Shown here: piece after piece, positions 10,194 to 21,749 of the stretch
Numbering within the stretch: the stretch's first letter is position 1
Layout of the letters: each line of letters opens with the position of its first letter
Assembly: GCA_011799875.1 (NCBI GenBank)
Contig: CM022298.1
Span: 257,107,757 to 257,171,756, forward strand
Origin: Thinopyrum elongatum
Lineage: Eukaryota; Streptophyta; Magnoliopsida; Poales; Poaceae
DNA length: 64,000 bases
Reading direction: 5' to 3'
Translations under genes and position numbers: made by a program
The notes under the pieces: model-generated
Told to the model about the DNA's origin: nothing
The model's input: the letters and a program-made list of their open reading frames with translations, nothing else
The model's database searches: none

Positions 10194-12900
10194 GCAGCTA
10201 ACCTCGACGGCAAACAACAGCATCGCCCATTGTAGACCTGTGTAAGTACATGGAAAGCCAATGTTAACTACAACAGGGTTAACATCCACCAAAAATAGCA
10301 AATGGTAATAAAACGACAGCATCTGTAGTGATTTCTTCATTGCAAAAGAGTAGCACAGTAGCAAAGGGATGGATTAAAAAATGGATACAACTGTTAATTG
10401 CAACAGGCTTAACAGCATCCTAAGTCATGTTTTGTAAGTTTGTAGCCATTGAAATACAACTGTTTAAAAATGGATACAACTATTAATTGCAACAGGCTTA
10501 ATAGCCATTGAAACCGGTACTGATAAAAATGCAATTGGGAGAGTTAAACATCACAAGCCAGGTGCTGCCAGAGCAGAGAATGGCCCAGTTGTCTATAAAA
10601 ACGCAGGGAAAATAGCTAAAACGTGTTAGGCATGTTTACTACAACATGCTTAATACATCGACCGTACAAAACACAGCCATTAATTGCAACTGGTATTGGT
10701 GAGATTGAACTGGTGAGTTCATACTTGGTAAGTCCTGAGAGGTAGTTGCTGGGGCACTTCATCTTGGCCAGAGCCCGCCCAAAGTCAGCGGTGGCAGAGG
10801 CGAGCTCTTCCTCCGGGTCAAAGCGTGGATCAGTGCCGCCGACATGTGTACCTACAAGAAGCAAGTAAATGTTAGAAGCCAAACTGCAATTGCACAAATG
10901 ATGTAAAATACTATAAGACATGGGATGCAGCTAACCTCGATGGCAAACAACAGCATCGCTTGTTATGGACCTGCGTAAGTACATGCAAAGGCATGTTAAG
11001 TACAACAGGGTTAGCATCCACCAAAAATAGCAAATGGGCAGCATCTCTAGTATATCTTCATTGTAGAGAGTAGCACGGTACCAAAGGGATAGATTAAAAA
11101 ATGGATACAATTGTTAATTGCAATAGGCTTAACAGCATCCTAAGTCATGTTTTGTAAGTTTGTAGCCATTGAAATACAACTATTTAAAAATGGATACAAC
11201 TGTTAATTGCAACAGGCTTAATAGCCATTAAAACCGGTACTGATAAAAATGTAATTGGCAGAGTTAAACATCAAAAGGCATGTGCTGCCAGAGCAGAGAA
11301 TGGCCCAGTTGTCTATAAAAAGGTAGGGAAAATAGCTAAAACGTATTAGGCATGTTTACTACAACATGCTTAATACATCGACCGTACAAAACATAGCCAT
11401 TAATTGCAACTAGTATTGGTGAGATTGAACTGGTGAGTTCATACTTGGTAAGTCCTGAGAGGTAGTTCCTGGGGCACTTCATCTTGGCCAGAGCCCGCCC
11501 AAAGTCATTGGCGGCAGAGGCGAGCTCTTCCTCCAGGTCTAAGCGTGGATCAGTGCCGCCGACATGTGTACCTACAAGAAGCAAGTAAATGTTAGAAGAC
11601 AAACTGCAATTGCAGAAATGATGTAAAATACTATAAGATATGGGATGCAGCTAACCTCGACGGCAAACAACAGCATCGCCCGTTATGGCCTTGCGTAAGT
11701 ACATGCAAAGGCATGTTAAGTACAACAGGGTTAGCATCTCTAGTATATCTTCATTGCGGAGAGTAGCACAGTAGCATAGGGACAGATTAAAAAATGGATA
11801 CAACTGTTAATTGCAACAGGCTTAACAACATCCTAAGTCATGTTTTGTAAGTTTGTAGCCATTGAAATACAACTGTTTAAAAATGGATACAACTGTTAAT
11901 TGCAACAGGCTTAATAGCCATTGAAACCGGTACTGATAAAAATGCATTTGGCAGAGTTAAACATCATAAGGCAGGTGCTGCCAGAGCAGAGAATGGCCCA
12001 GTTGTCTATAAAAAGGTACGGAAAGTAGCTAAAATGTGTTAGGCATGTTTACTACATCAACCATACAAAACATAGCCATTAATTGCAACTGGTATTGGTA
12101 AGATTGAACTGGTGAGTACATACTTGGTAAGTCCTGAGAGGTAGTTGCTGGGGCACTTCATCTTGGCCAGAGCTCGCCCAAAGTCAGCAGCGGCAGAGGT
12201 GAGCTGTTCCTCCGGGTCGAAGCGTGGATCAGCGCCACTGACATGTGTACCTACAGGCAACCAGTAAATGGTAGAAGTTAAACTGCAATTGCACAAATGA
12301 TGTGAAATACTATAAGACATGGGATGCAGCTAACCTCGACGGCAAACAATAGCATCGGCCGTTATGACCCTGCGTAAGTACATGGACAGGCATGTTAAGT
12401 ACAACAGGGTTAGCATCCACCAAAAATAGCAAATGGGCAGCATCTCTAGTGATATCCTGAGTCATGTATTGTAAGTTTGTTGCCAGTATTGGTGAAATTG
12501 AGCTGGACAGTTAATACTTGAACATCACACAGTGTGCAGTAATGAAATAAACAAGGCACGAACATGCTTAATACATCAACCATACAAAACATAGCCATTG
12601 CAAGTGGTATTGGTAAGATTTAGCTGGTTAGATCATACTTGTTAAGTCCTGGGGGGCAGTCGCTGGGGCACTTCATCTGGGCCAGAGCCTACACCATGTC
12701 AGCAGTGGCGGAGGTGAGGTGTGCCTCCGGGTCAACACGCACAGTGGCCATCGCGCCATGGACCGCCATCAGCTCCTCGACCTCCACGTGATATGTGGTT
12801 GGGCTTGTGCGGCGATGCTCTGGAGGTAGGGGCGGTGGGGATTTGGAGGCGTGAGGATGTTTCGCAGGCCATTTAAGCAATTAGGCTAGGGCTGTGATAG
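10194..12900 (-). repeat. Four tandem segments, each with a copy of one 127-nt exon of the B3-type gene
   Basis: The landmark gcagctaacctcga recurs at 10194, 10927, 11647 and 12326, giving unit lengths of 733, 720 and 679 bp. Three units hold a well-formed 127-nt minus-strand exon (10725-10851, 11445-11571, 12124-12250) with tag|GTAC acceptor and CAA|gtatg donor. Each encodes GTDPRFDPEEELASA followed by KMKCPS. The fourth, most upstream unit is divergent (12639-12880), carries a TAG at about 12689, and merges into a proline-rich leader. The head of the 127-nt exon is the same as the head of the B3 exon ending at 9960, so the copies seem to derive from it. Because 127 is not a multiple of three, each extra exon changes the frame. 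Confidence 0.65.
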
Positions 12901-13130
12901 AGATCGGTGGGTTACCTGACTGGATCCAAGCAGAACATAGATGTGGTTGAAGCTGTGGTTGCGGCAGCGACGGTTTGAGCTGCCGGTAGGGGGAGGGGGG
13001 AGGGGGAGATACTGAGGAAATTTGATGGGTGGGGATGTGGTTGGAGGAATAAATTCTGAAATCGCGCACCTAATGAAAATTTCGCTGCGAAACTTGAAAC
13101 TTGGGCGGGGGAAACACACAACACAGACGA
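12639..13130 (-). pseudogene. 5' portion and leader of the minus-strand B3-type gene
   Basis: GC-rich leader with CT-rich tracts on the minus strand (12950-13010), then a short ORF beginning near 12880 that contains VDPEAHLTSATAD and stops at a TAG near 12689. After that stop the conserved QMKCPS block continues in the same frame to a donor-like CAA|gtatg at 12638. It looks like the first coding exon of the gene whose B3 exons lie at 9422-9960. The stop suggests decay, although a start in a later exon cannot be excluded. Confidence 0.4.
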
Positions 13131-13828
13131 AGCGCGTAAAATACTGGTGTGTAAGAAAAGAGAAAATTGGCAGCTCCCGTCTCCAAAAAAATGTACACGT
13201 GTAGTTGATTTTTTCGGTCAATGGTACGCCTGGTTTATTAGGAAACATCGCACAGGTAAATGACTTATGGATCATTAACGCAAAAAAGCGCACATGGGTA
13301 CGCCATAGAAACCGTGTGTTTTGTGATCTTCTAATAATTCTTATATCTATCAGCATCTCCAACCGCACCTAATTTCAAAAATCTCTTTCATTGTATCAGG
13401 ATTATTCAATGTACATGAATGAGGCAAGGTGACACCCGATGAGCAATCATCGGTTTATGAAATGCAATCAAGTGTCAACCTGCCTCGCTCGCGTAGCCAG
13501 ATTTGATCCTATGCAACAAGAGAGAAGATTGCTGCCATCCGTCGGGGTGGCAATTTAAGCCGGTGTGTGGCCAACTCGCACGACGAGGTGGGACTAAAAA
13601 CCAGCTGCGGCCAGCTCTAGTCTCCTTTGGTGGCTGCGGGCGGACGTTTCGGTAGTATTTGGGGCCGGGGTGCGGCTACAGAACTTCAGTGAACACATGC
13701 TAATCAACGCTCAAAGCCCTCAAAGGATGCGCTTACCAACATTGTACGTTAATAATAGATAGTACAAACTTAAAGTACTACTGGTAATTTGCTCTAAGAC
13801 TACGGGCGACACACGCACTAACTACTTC
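13131..13828. other. CACTA interior without recognisable gene
   Basis: Contains a few accgtgtg-like motifs (about 13310) and mixed-composition DNA. I see no ORF with family features, no tandem repeat and no RNA gene. Confidence 0.4.
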
Positions 13829-14283
13829 TCACATGCTGCCATCAGGGCATGCTGGCCAGACCCCGGCGTTCTCCTTCCCGGCCTTGTAAGCGGCAGCCCA
13901 CCGTGCTTCAATCTCCGCCAAGCTCTCTTCAGCATGGCGTGCGGCCTCTTCTTTCTTGGAGCGGTGGGACTCTCTTTTCTTGACTGCTTTCTGCCTTTTC
14001 CGCTCCTTCTGTGCGGCTTTGGCCGCCTCTAGATCCACCGCTCATTCGGCCATGGCAGCCTCAAAGTCCGCCCACATAACTGTGTGGCCGCCGGCGACGA
14101 TGAACTCGGCATGGCGAGATGCCATCGCATCCTTACCATGTGTGCGGTCGCGGGCGGCGAGGAACGCGGTGTGGCGGGATGCCATCGCTTCCTTACCAGT
14201 TACTGTACGCCGCAGTGCCATGAACGATGCTTGGAGAGAGCTCTGGGATGGAGGGGCCGGGCAGCCCTATAGTGCGGTAGTTT
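13829..14283 (-). pseudogene. Charged, Ala/Lys/Arg/Glu-rich ORF remnant in CACTA
   Basis: Minus-strand reading from about 14240 to 13829 gives a small protein rich in Ala, Arg, Lys and Glu. It has two near-repeats of GKxAMASRHxxF followed by a coiled-coil-like basic segment (KERKRQKAVKKRES) and a short tail. A TGA near 14040 splits it, leaving 69 codons after it (13829-14038). I do not recognise the family. The helical, basic composition resembles accessory proteins of CACTA elements, but that is a guess. Confidence 0.35.
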
Positions 14284-14544
14284 TTAAGAGCTCAACGACA
14301 AACGACAAAGGAAATTTGGCTTCCCTTACAATTTTGCTCGTTCATTATCGCACACGGTTCATCTCCGTCGCCTCCGAAAATAGTGTGCGCTGAGCTTATT
14401 GTGTGTTGCGTTATGATTGGCCGGAACCCCAGCCATGCGGATCGTGCGTGTGCACCGTAGGATGTGCCACGATCGAACGGCAATCCACGTCCCTCACATC
14501 ACACCCGTGCAGTTGTAGCTGGATTGGATTTATATGCGCTAAAT
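14284..14544. repeat. Subterminal-type motif preceding the 505-bp array
   Basis: tatcgcacacggttcatctccgtcgcctc at about 14346 recurs with minor changes at about 16717, just beyond the array. Its upstream neighbour gacaaaggaaatttgg is also shared. The array therefore appears bracketed by copies of the same sequence. Confidence 0.45.
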
Positions 14545-16730
14545 GCCTAGAAAATGCACATAATCCCCTAAATATGGTAAATGAGCCCGAAAAAATGCCA
14601 AATTTGAACATGGTGATTTGCATGGTGTATGTTCGTCGTAGAAAAAAACTCCAGGGCAAAGAACGAAGAAAATTTGGATTCCCCTTCAATCTTGGCGCTT
14701 TCCCTCTCGAAAGCATGGAACTTCCTCGATGATGGTTCGATTTATGAAGGGCGTGCATGACGACATAAGACAAACCTTCTCAAATTTTAACTAGGACATG
14801 GTGAGGCCATACCATGGCACCATGCCAGACGTCGTGTTTTTCAAGCATTTATTTCATTTTTTCTATAGTTGAAAACCCAATAAACAAACATTTGTGGTTG
14901 ACTATTGCCACACATTTCATCGAAATATCTGCCCATTCCTTGTAAAAGGCATGAGAATTTACTAAATGGCACGAGCATGGTTTTCCAGGCCGTTCTTGTG
15001 CACCCTTTCATGCACCAATTGTTTGAACTTGAATTATGTGCATTAATGCCTAGAAAATGCATGTAATCCCCTAAATATGGTAAATGAACCCGAAAAAGTG
15101 CCAAATTTGAACACGATGATTTGCAGGGTGTATGTTCATCGTAGAAAAAAAACTCATGGACAAAGGACAAAGGAACTTTGGATCCCCCTTCAATCTTGGT
15201 GATTTCCCCCTCGAAACCATGAAACTTCCTTAGTGATGGTTCAGTTTTTATCAAAGGCGTGCATGACGACATAAGGCAAACATTCTCAAATTTTTACCAA
15301 GGCACGGTGAGGCCATACCATGGCACCACGCCAGGCGTCATGTTTTCCAAGCATGTATTTATTTTTTGCATAGTTGTTAACCTAGTAAACGATGCATTTA
15401 TGGTTGACTATTGTGACACATTTCCTTGAAATATCTGCCCATTCCTTGTAAAAGGCATGAGAATGTTCTAAATAGCACGAGCATGGTTTTCCAGACCGTT
15501 CTTGTGCACCTTTTCATGCACCGATTGTTCGAATTTGAATTATGTACATTAATGCCTAGAAAATGCACATAATCCCCTAAATATGGTAAATGAGCCCGAA
15601 AAAATGTCAATTTTGAACACGTTGTATTGGACGCGGTATGTTGATCATTAGAAAAAAACTGAATGACAAACTAGGACAGAAATTTGGATTCCCCTTCAAT
15701 CTTGGTGATTTCCCTCTCGAAAGCATGGAACTTCCTTGGTGATGGTTTGATTTATGAAGGGCGTGCATGATGACATAAATCAAACCTTCTCAGCTTTTTA
15801 CCAGGGCACGGTGAGGCCATACCATGGCACCATGCCAGGCATCATATTTTTCAAGCATGTATTTCATTTTTCTATAGTTGATAACCCAGTAAATGACGCA
15901 TTTGTGGTTGACTATTGCCATGCATTCCCTTGAAATCTCTGCCCATTCCTTGTAAAAGGCTTGAGAATTTACTAAATACCACGAGTATGGTTTTTCCAGA
16001 CCGTTATTGTGCACCTTTTCATGCACCGATTGTTCAAATTTGAATTATGTGGACTAATGCCTAGAAAATGCACATAATCTCCTAATATGGTAAATGAGCC
16101 TGGAAAAATGCCAAATTTGAACACGTTGCATTCGAGGGGGTATGTTGATTGTAGAAAAAACTGAATGACAAGCTAGGAAGGAAATTTGGATTCCCGGCCC
16201 CTTCAATCTTGCTGATTTCCCCTCGAAACCATGAAATTTCCTCGGTGATGGTTCGATTTATGAATGGCGTGCATGACGACATAAGGCAAACATTCTCAAT
16301 TTTTTACCAAGGCATGGTGAGGCCATACCATGCCACCACGCCAGGCGTCATGTTTTCCAAGCATGTATTTCATTTTTGTTTAGTTGTTAACCCAGTAAAC
16401 GATGCGTTTAAGGTTGACTATTGTGACACATTTCCTTGAAATATCTGCCCATTCCTTGTAAAAGGCATGAGAATTTACTAAATAGCACGATCATGGTTTT
16501 CCAGACAATTCTCGTGCACCTTTTCATGCACCAATTATTTGAATTTGAATTATGTGCATTAATGCCTAGAAAATGCACATAATCCCCTAAATATTGTAAA
16601 TGAACCCAGAAAAGTGCCAAATTTGAACACGGTGATTTGCAGGGTTTATGTTCATTGTAGAAAAAAACTTAAGGACAAAGGAAATTTGGATTCCCCTTCA
16701 ATGTCGGTGATTTACTATCGCACACGATTC
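14545..16730. repeat. Tandem array, about 4.3 units of 503-506 bp
   Basis: The landmark gcctagaaaatgca occurs at 14545, 15048, 15554, 16059 and 16564, giving spacings of 503, 506, 505 and 505. Each unit also carries gaggccataccatggca and gactattg(c/t)ca(c)acattt. The units differ by scattered substitutions and small indels. Short ORFs in the array are repeats of the same non-conserved reading and I do not treat them as genes. Confidence 0.85.
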
Positions 16731-16759
16731 ATCTCCGTCGCCTCTGCGAACCATGTGTG

Positions 16760-17032
16760 TTCACCCACACATGCAAAAGGAAAAAAGAAAACCCTCGCCC
16801 ACTTCATCCCCACCCACTCGCCGCGGACTCCTCCGCAACTCTGCACCTCATCAACTTCTATCACGGCGACCACCCTAAGCTCGACGGCTGTTGTCGGCGG
16901 GCGGAGGTCGCGCTCTAAACGGCACGGGATTTCGCCCCTACCGCTTTCCGCCGCCTATCTGCAGTTCTGCACCGACATTCTAAACTCTGGTCGATTGGGG
17001 TTTTCTGCGGGATTGGGCCGGGGATTTTTCTC
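16760..17032 (+). promoter_or_regulatory. Leader and likely promoter of the plus-strand B3-like gene
   Basis: GC-rich, CT-rich DNA (cctcgcccacttcatcccc, then ccgccgcctatctgcag) directly upstream of the ATG at 17033. The composition shift from the AT-rich array is typical of a plant 5' untranslated region. I cannot assign a TATA box. Confidence 0.4.
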
Positions 17033-18663
17033 ATGGAGAAGGTAATCAACTTAGCGAAATATTCACTCATCTCTTATCACAGTCCGTTCGTCGCTGTTAA
17101 TCAACCGGCAGAAATCGCCGTGGATTCATTTATGTTCTAGCTGATTCGTGGGTGTTCATTCATGTGTCCAAAGTGCGAGCACAAATCGGGCAAGTGTGTT
17201 CGCGGCCAGTCGGAAACGAAGTTCTATCTCACCATTCCGGATGACTTCAGGGAGCGCTCGGTATGTTCAATCTCAACCTACCATGGTCGGCATGGCCTAA
17301 ATTTGTGAACATATACCGTCTGTTGCTACATTTGGATAAAAGGTTCGGTGCCACGTGCAGCCTAGATGTCGAAGCCGATTCCCCCCCCCCCCTATATTGG
17401 GCAAATATATGATGTATTGTTCATTCAGTTACTCTCGTATTTGCATCAAATCTTTGTTACATTATGTATTTTTAATTATATATTTTTGTACTTTGCTTTC
17501 ATCTATATATTGATCTGTTCTACCAGTTACTCCCATATTTGCATCTTGCTCTGTTATTTCAATATATCTATTTTACAATCTTAATTTTCATTTCAAGCAG
17601 TACATCCCTTACTTTGCAAGAACAGGAGTAGAAGGAAATCTTGGGCTTTACTTTGTTGATGACTCCATGGATGTCATATTGACAACGCAGCATGGATTTA
17701 CAATGACGGTTAGCATAAAACTTGATAAAGATGGTCACTCCTATTTTGATGCGGACCTTTGGAGAAAAATGTCTAAGTGCTATGAACTAAAAGCTGGCAA
17801 TAAAATTCTAGTGTGTGCACCACAGCCTGGTCTAATTAACATGGATGTTTACTTCCGCAACGTCATCAGACGATCAAAGTCTGATCTAGGTTATTGTCCT
17901 TTCAACTTTCTCCATGCTAGCATATTACTTAGCAAAATTGCGATATTTGTTCTGACTAATTGATCACTATTTAAGCAACCAATTGTGATTTCATTTTTTC
18001 ACTCTGTTCCTAGGCAGTAACAAATTCTATTTACCAAATTATGCACACTATATATTCTTCTGCCATGTTCTGAATAAATAATACATTTCCACCTTTTAAG
18101 TAGGATATGTTGGATGCATAGTGAATGATCTGTATGTTACTAAGCGTACGAAATTTCACTGGAAGGACTTGAAGCATGTCATGAACTTTGCTGATAATCT
18201 GACAGAGATAGCACAGCGTATGAACGCTAGATTTTCGATGGGATTAATTATACCTATGGTGCACACATTGAACAAGACTAATTGTGTGCACAAAACGCTG
18301 GTGAAAAGTCTTATTTTAATGTTGATGCTCATAAACTATATATATCTTCAACGATATGTTACAATTGGTTTTTATTCTACATTTCAATAGAAATTGCCCG
18401 CTGTAGCAGTTCCTGGATCGATTTCCCGGCGTGGTCGAATTACACTTGTGCCTGCTAATAACGCCAAAGTGATTGCAAGGTACTGCATTTCCCGCAGAAA
18501 TGGAACCATTCAAATTAACAAGTTCTCGCTTGTCGTGGCAATGCATCCATATTGGAAAATTGGAGACACTGTTCTACTCATGCTCTACCAAGGCACAGGA
18601 GGGCTCTTCCTTTTCATTGACGAGGTGCCGAGTCGCCGTGATCAAGCTGCTTTCAGCGGATAG
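17033..18663 (+). CDS. Five-exon B3-like DNA-binding protein gene carried by the CACTA
   Basis: Exons by eye: 17033-17041, 17141-17260, 17601-17889, 18104-18300, 18391-18663. All junctions are GT/AG and phases agree (0, 0, 1, 0), giving 295 aa with no stop until TAG at 18661. The N-terminus has a small Cys cluster (C12, C15, C22). Residues about 30-125 (FYLTIPDDF ... ELKAGNKILV) and about 207-288 (LPAVAVPGSI ... WKIGDTVLL) each read like a B3-type fold, with a conserved beta-strand pattern and a Gly-Asn/Gly-Asp turn near the end. The family call is tentative. It may be a sequence-specific DNA-binding protein acting in the nucleus. It is transcribed toward the right terminus of the CACTA, a mirror image of the decayed minus-strand B3 gene on the left. 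Confidence 0.55.
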
Positions 18664-18670
18664 TTGTAGT

Positions 18671-18810
18671 TGTTCGCCCTCATCCTCTTAAAATGTGCTA
18701 GCTGTTACTATGTTAAGTATGTAGATATGGAACATATGATTGTTGGCCCTCAGCCTCTTAAAATGTGATAGTTGTTACTATGTTAAGTATGTAGATATGG
18801 GCCATATGGT
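18671..18810. repeat. Two tandem 70-bp repeats in the 3' flank of the B3-like gene
   Basis: ccctca(t/g)cctcttaaaatgtg starts at 18677 and again at 18747. The copies continue in register through gttaagtatgtagatatgg, with few differences. They may lie in the 3' untranslated region. Confidence 0.75.
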
Positions 18811-18899
18811 TGTCAAAACCGTGTTACGAAGATCCTCTTTTTGTCGAATAGTGTAACCACTATATATATGTTATTCAAATGTTGTTAGCCAAGTTCTTA

Positions 18900-19731
18900 A
18901 ATTTTCATGGAAAGTATTAGTATCGTACACAGTTCGTTGAGTTTAAGCATGTGCCCGATGTCCAGAAGGCATATGCATATTAACTGTCCATATTGCAAAT
19001 TCACACACGTGTTAACATAAGGAAACGTATGTGTAACTTACTAATCATCGCACATGAGTACTCGCAGACGCATCGTGTGCGATACTCCTAGCCACCGCAA
19101 GCAACTAGTTTGCATTTTTCAAATTTTTTTGTACACACAGAATCGCACACGAACTAACTGTAGTAACCGTCTGTGTTGTAATTTCTCATCGCAAACAGTT
19201 CATCTGAGTCGGCTGTTTGCCGCGTATCATACACATCTTGTTTACACGACTCATTTGTGTTCTTTTGGATCATCACAAATAGTTCATCTATGTGAACCGT
19301 ATGCCGCATATCACACACATCTTGTTAAGTTGAACTGTTTCTGTTGTGTTCCCTAATCGAAAACAGTTCATCCGAGTGAACCGTATGCCGTATATCACAC
19401 ACACCTTGATCTGGCTAACTGTTTCTGTTGCACTCCCTAATAGCAAATAGTTCAAGGAAGCAAACTGTATGCCGTATATCGCACACACATTGATATGGCT
19501 GCCCGTTTCTGTTGTTCTTCCTCATTGCAAATAGTTTGGATGGATCAACCGTGTGCCCTGCATCACACACGCAACTAAAATCAGAACCGTGTTTGATGGC
19601 TCCGCCATTGCATATGTTTTGCATCTTTTTTGATGTTTTTTTACACCACTGTTTGCGATTAATGCATCGCACACAATTTCATCAAAGGGTCTCTGATCGT
19701 AGTGTCACGTTAGGAGCATCCTGCAGTAGTG
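18900..19731. repeat. CACTA right subterminal repeats and terminus
   Basis: Regularly spaced repeats: tcacacaca(t/c)cttg, catcgcaaa(c/t)agttcat and gaaccgt(a/g)tgcc recur about every 60-70 bp between 19060 and 19680. The last 11 bases (19721-19731, ctgcagtagtg) are the inverted CACTA terminus. These arrays are the expected binding region for the element's accessory DNA-binding protein. ORFs crossing it are repeat-derived. Confidence 0.7.
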
Positions 19732-19734
19732 TTG

Positions 19735-21568
19735 GTCTGATTAATCCAGCCTTGAGCATCTCTTTGATCTGCTTTTCCAGTTCATCCTTCAAATGGAGCA
19801 CAATTCTGTAGGGTCTCACAAAAACTGGTCTAGCTCCTGGTATCAGTGGAATTGTATGATCACAAGCTCTTCTAGGAGGAAGGCCTGCTGGTTTTTCAAA
19901 CACTGTGGAAAATTCCTCTATAAGCTGTTGTATCTCAGGGGAAAATAGGTAACTGTTCTTCTAACTATACAGCAGATGTAGACACACAAGTATATGCAAA
20001 ATCTTCAGGTACTATGCTTTGCAGAGTCACCAGCACACCCTTGTGATGAAATGACAACCATTTCTGAGCCCAATCAACATACATGGGACTGTGGTGAGCT
20101 AGCCAATCCAGACCTAAAATACCATCATAGTTCTGGAGCTGAAGGATTCTAAAATCAGACTGAAATTCATGTCCATTACAGTGCCACTGACAGTTTAGTA
20201 GTTTGCTCTTACACTGTATAGTAGTTCTACCAGCAACTAAGACTGACATTGGTGCAGTTGATGTTACTCTTGATAACTCACTGTACTGATGATGTAAGAA
20301 GGAATGTGTACTACCAGAGTCCACTAGGAAATGCATCACATGGCCTTGCAAGGAGATTGCCAATTGTAGAACTAGTGATTTAGGTTCTTTGCCTACTGCA
20401 GCAGCAGACAGCCTCATGGAGTGCACTGAGGAAGGAGATTCAGTATCCAAAATTTCAGAATCTTCAGATGACTGTGACTATAGCTGCTCAATCAATTCTT
20501 GCACAAAATGGAGTTGCACAGTGGACTTGCATACATGATCCCTAGCCCATTTTTCACCACAGATGAAACAACGGCCCTTAGACTTTCTGTAATTGTGTAG
20601 TGCTGCCCATTTGTCATCAGTACTGGTTGTGGAGACTGCATTAGAAGACCTCTGCTCATCAGTAAATCGAGTCCTGCTAACTGATGGAGCTGATGACTTC
20701 CTTTGGGAAAAACTATTCATAGGAGTATTACCTTCTCCCAGCTACTCATGTAAGAGAGCTAACTCATAAGCTGCATCAAGGTCCTTCGGCTTTTGCAAGG
20801 CCACTGCAATTCTGACACCCGGTTTCAAGCCATCAAGGAAACGAGTAGTGTAATGCATAGAATTAGGTGCATCCTCATAAGCAGTAAGTTGTTCATATAG
20901 TTCAGAGAACCTATCGACATAATCTTCCATAGTAGAGACTTGTGCAATACAGAATAATTTGTGGAGCAGAGTTTGATGTTGGTTTTGACCAAACCTTCTC
21001 TGTAACACAGCACAGAATTCAGACCAGGGAGAATTTGGCATGCGCCGCTGCACTTATTCGAGCCACCGAGCCGATGTTCCCTCAAAGTGTGCCGATGCCA
21101 TAGAATTCTAGCGGTGATTCAGAGTATTCCACAATCGAAATTGATCTTCACAGCGATTCAGCCACAAACATGGATTGGTGCCATCAAACTTCGGTAACTC
21201 CATATGCAGATAATAGCACGAATGCTCAGCGGTATCCAGAACAGAGGAATCGTGGTGAAATTTTTTTCTGGGGGAGGGATTGGACTCGCGTGCAACTATG
21301 GCCGGGGGAGGAACATAGATATTATGCGATTTTCCCCGGTGCTCATTGTCGAAGCTCATGGTGTCGGTGGTGACGCCGCCATGACCCTGCTGTGACGGCG
21401 AACCCTCGCTTCCCTTAGGACTTGGTTCTGGGACTCCTTGCTCAGATTCGCCTTGATTTGCTCTAGATCTAGCGCCAGCTCCTCTCGGATGCCGTCGGTC
21501 CGCGACGACGTGAGGTTGTCGAGCGTGGTATTGTTCTCCTTGATGAGCTTGCTCATGGATGAGAGCAA
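19735..21568 (-). pseudogene. Gypsy gag-protease-RT fragment, disabled
   Basis: Gag is recognisable from KFDGTNPCLWLNRCEDQF (about 21190-21245) through a retrotrans-gag-like segment (20742-21053). A CFICGEKWARDHVC knuckle lies at about 20530-20575, and the protease (19965-20450) has the active-site motif DSGSTHSF and ILGLDWL. The reverse transcriptase start (VRPYR ... EMLKAGLI) lies at 19735-19903. Gag to protease stays in one frame with stops at 21108, 20742, 20478 and 19965. The reverse transcriptase start is in another frame. The reading is then cut by the CACTA, so this copy is dead. Confidence 0.85.
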
Positions 21569-21734
21569 CGACCCACCGTGCTCCTGAAGCCTCTAATCCA
21601 TGTCGCTGGCGAGCTCGTGGTGCATGAGGTTGTAGACGGCACGGCCATCAGCGATGAGATTCTCCATGACTTGCCGACGCCGGCGGTCGCTAAACCTGGT
21701 GCGATGGTGGTGCTGCGGAATCTCCAGGACGGAA

Positions 21735-21748
21735 GCTCTGAATACCAA
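21735..21748 (-). other. Primer-binding site of small gypsy element
   Basis: Read on the minus strand, ttggtattcagagc follows the LTR end. It resembles the complement of initiator methionine tRNA with one change from the common form. Confidence 0.65.
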
Positions 21749-21749
21749 C

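Larger units (their letters stand above)
1..19731. mobile_element. CACTA (En/Spm-like) transposon, left end off-window, interrupted by the copia element
   Basis: The right terminus at 19731 reads inward as CACTACTGCAGG on the minus strand. It abuts a gypsy reverse transcriptase fragment, which places the insertion point exactly. Both ends contain many short repeats around accgtgtg and cgcacacggtt, as in the subterminal regions of Triticeae CACTA elements. Inside are two B3-type genes, a coiled charged ORF remnant and a 505-bp tandem array. I see no TNP2-like transposase gene within the window, so the element may be non-autonomous, or that gene may lie off-window. The left boundary is inferred to be upstream of position 1. 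Confidence 0.65.

Noticed and set aside
16209..16620. Short ORFs in the 505-bp array (also 14841-15272, 15398-15610, 15790-16026)
   Set aside because: They are the same repeat read in different units, with frames that shift between units.
19054..19811. ORFs over the CACTA right end
   Set aside because: They arise from the cgcacac-type subterminal repeats, and one crosses the CACTA/gypsy junction.
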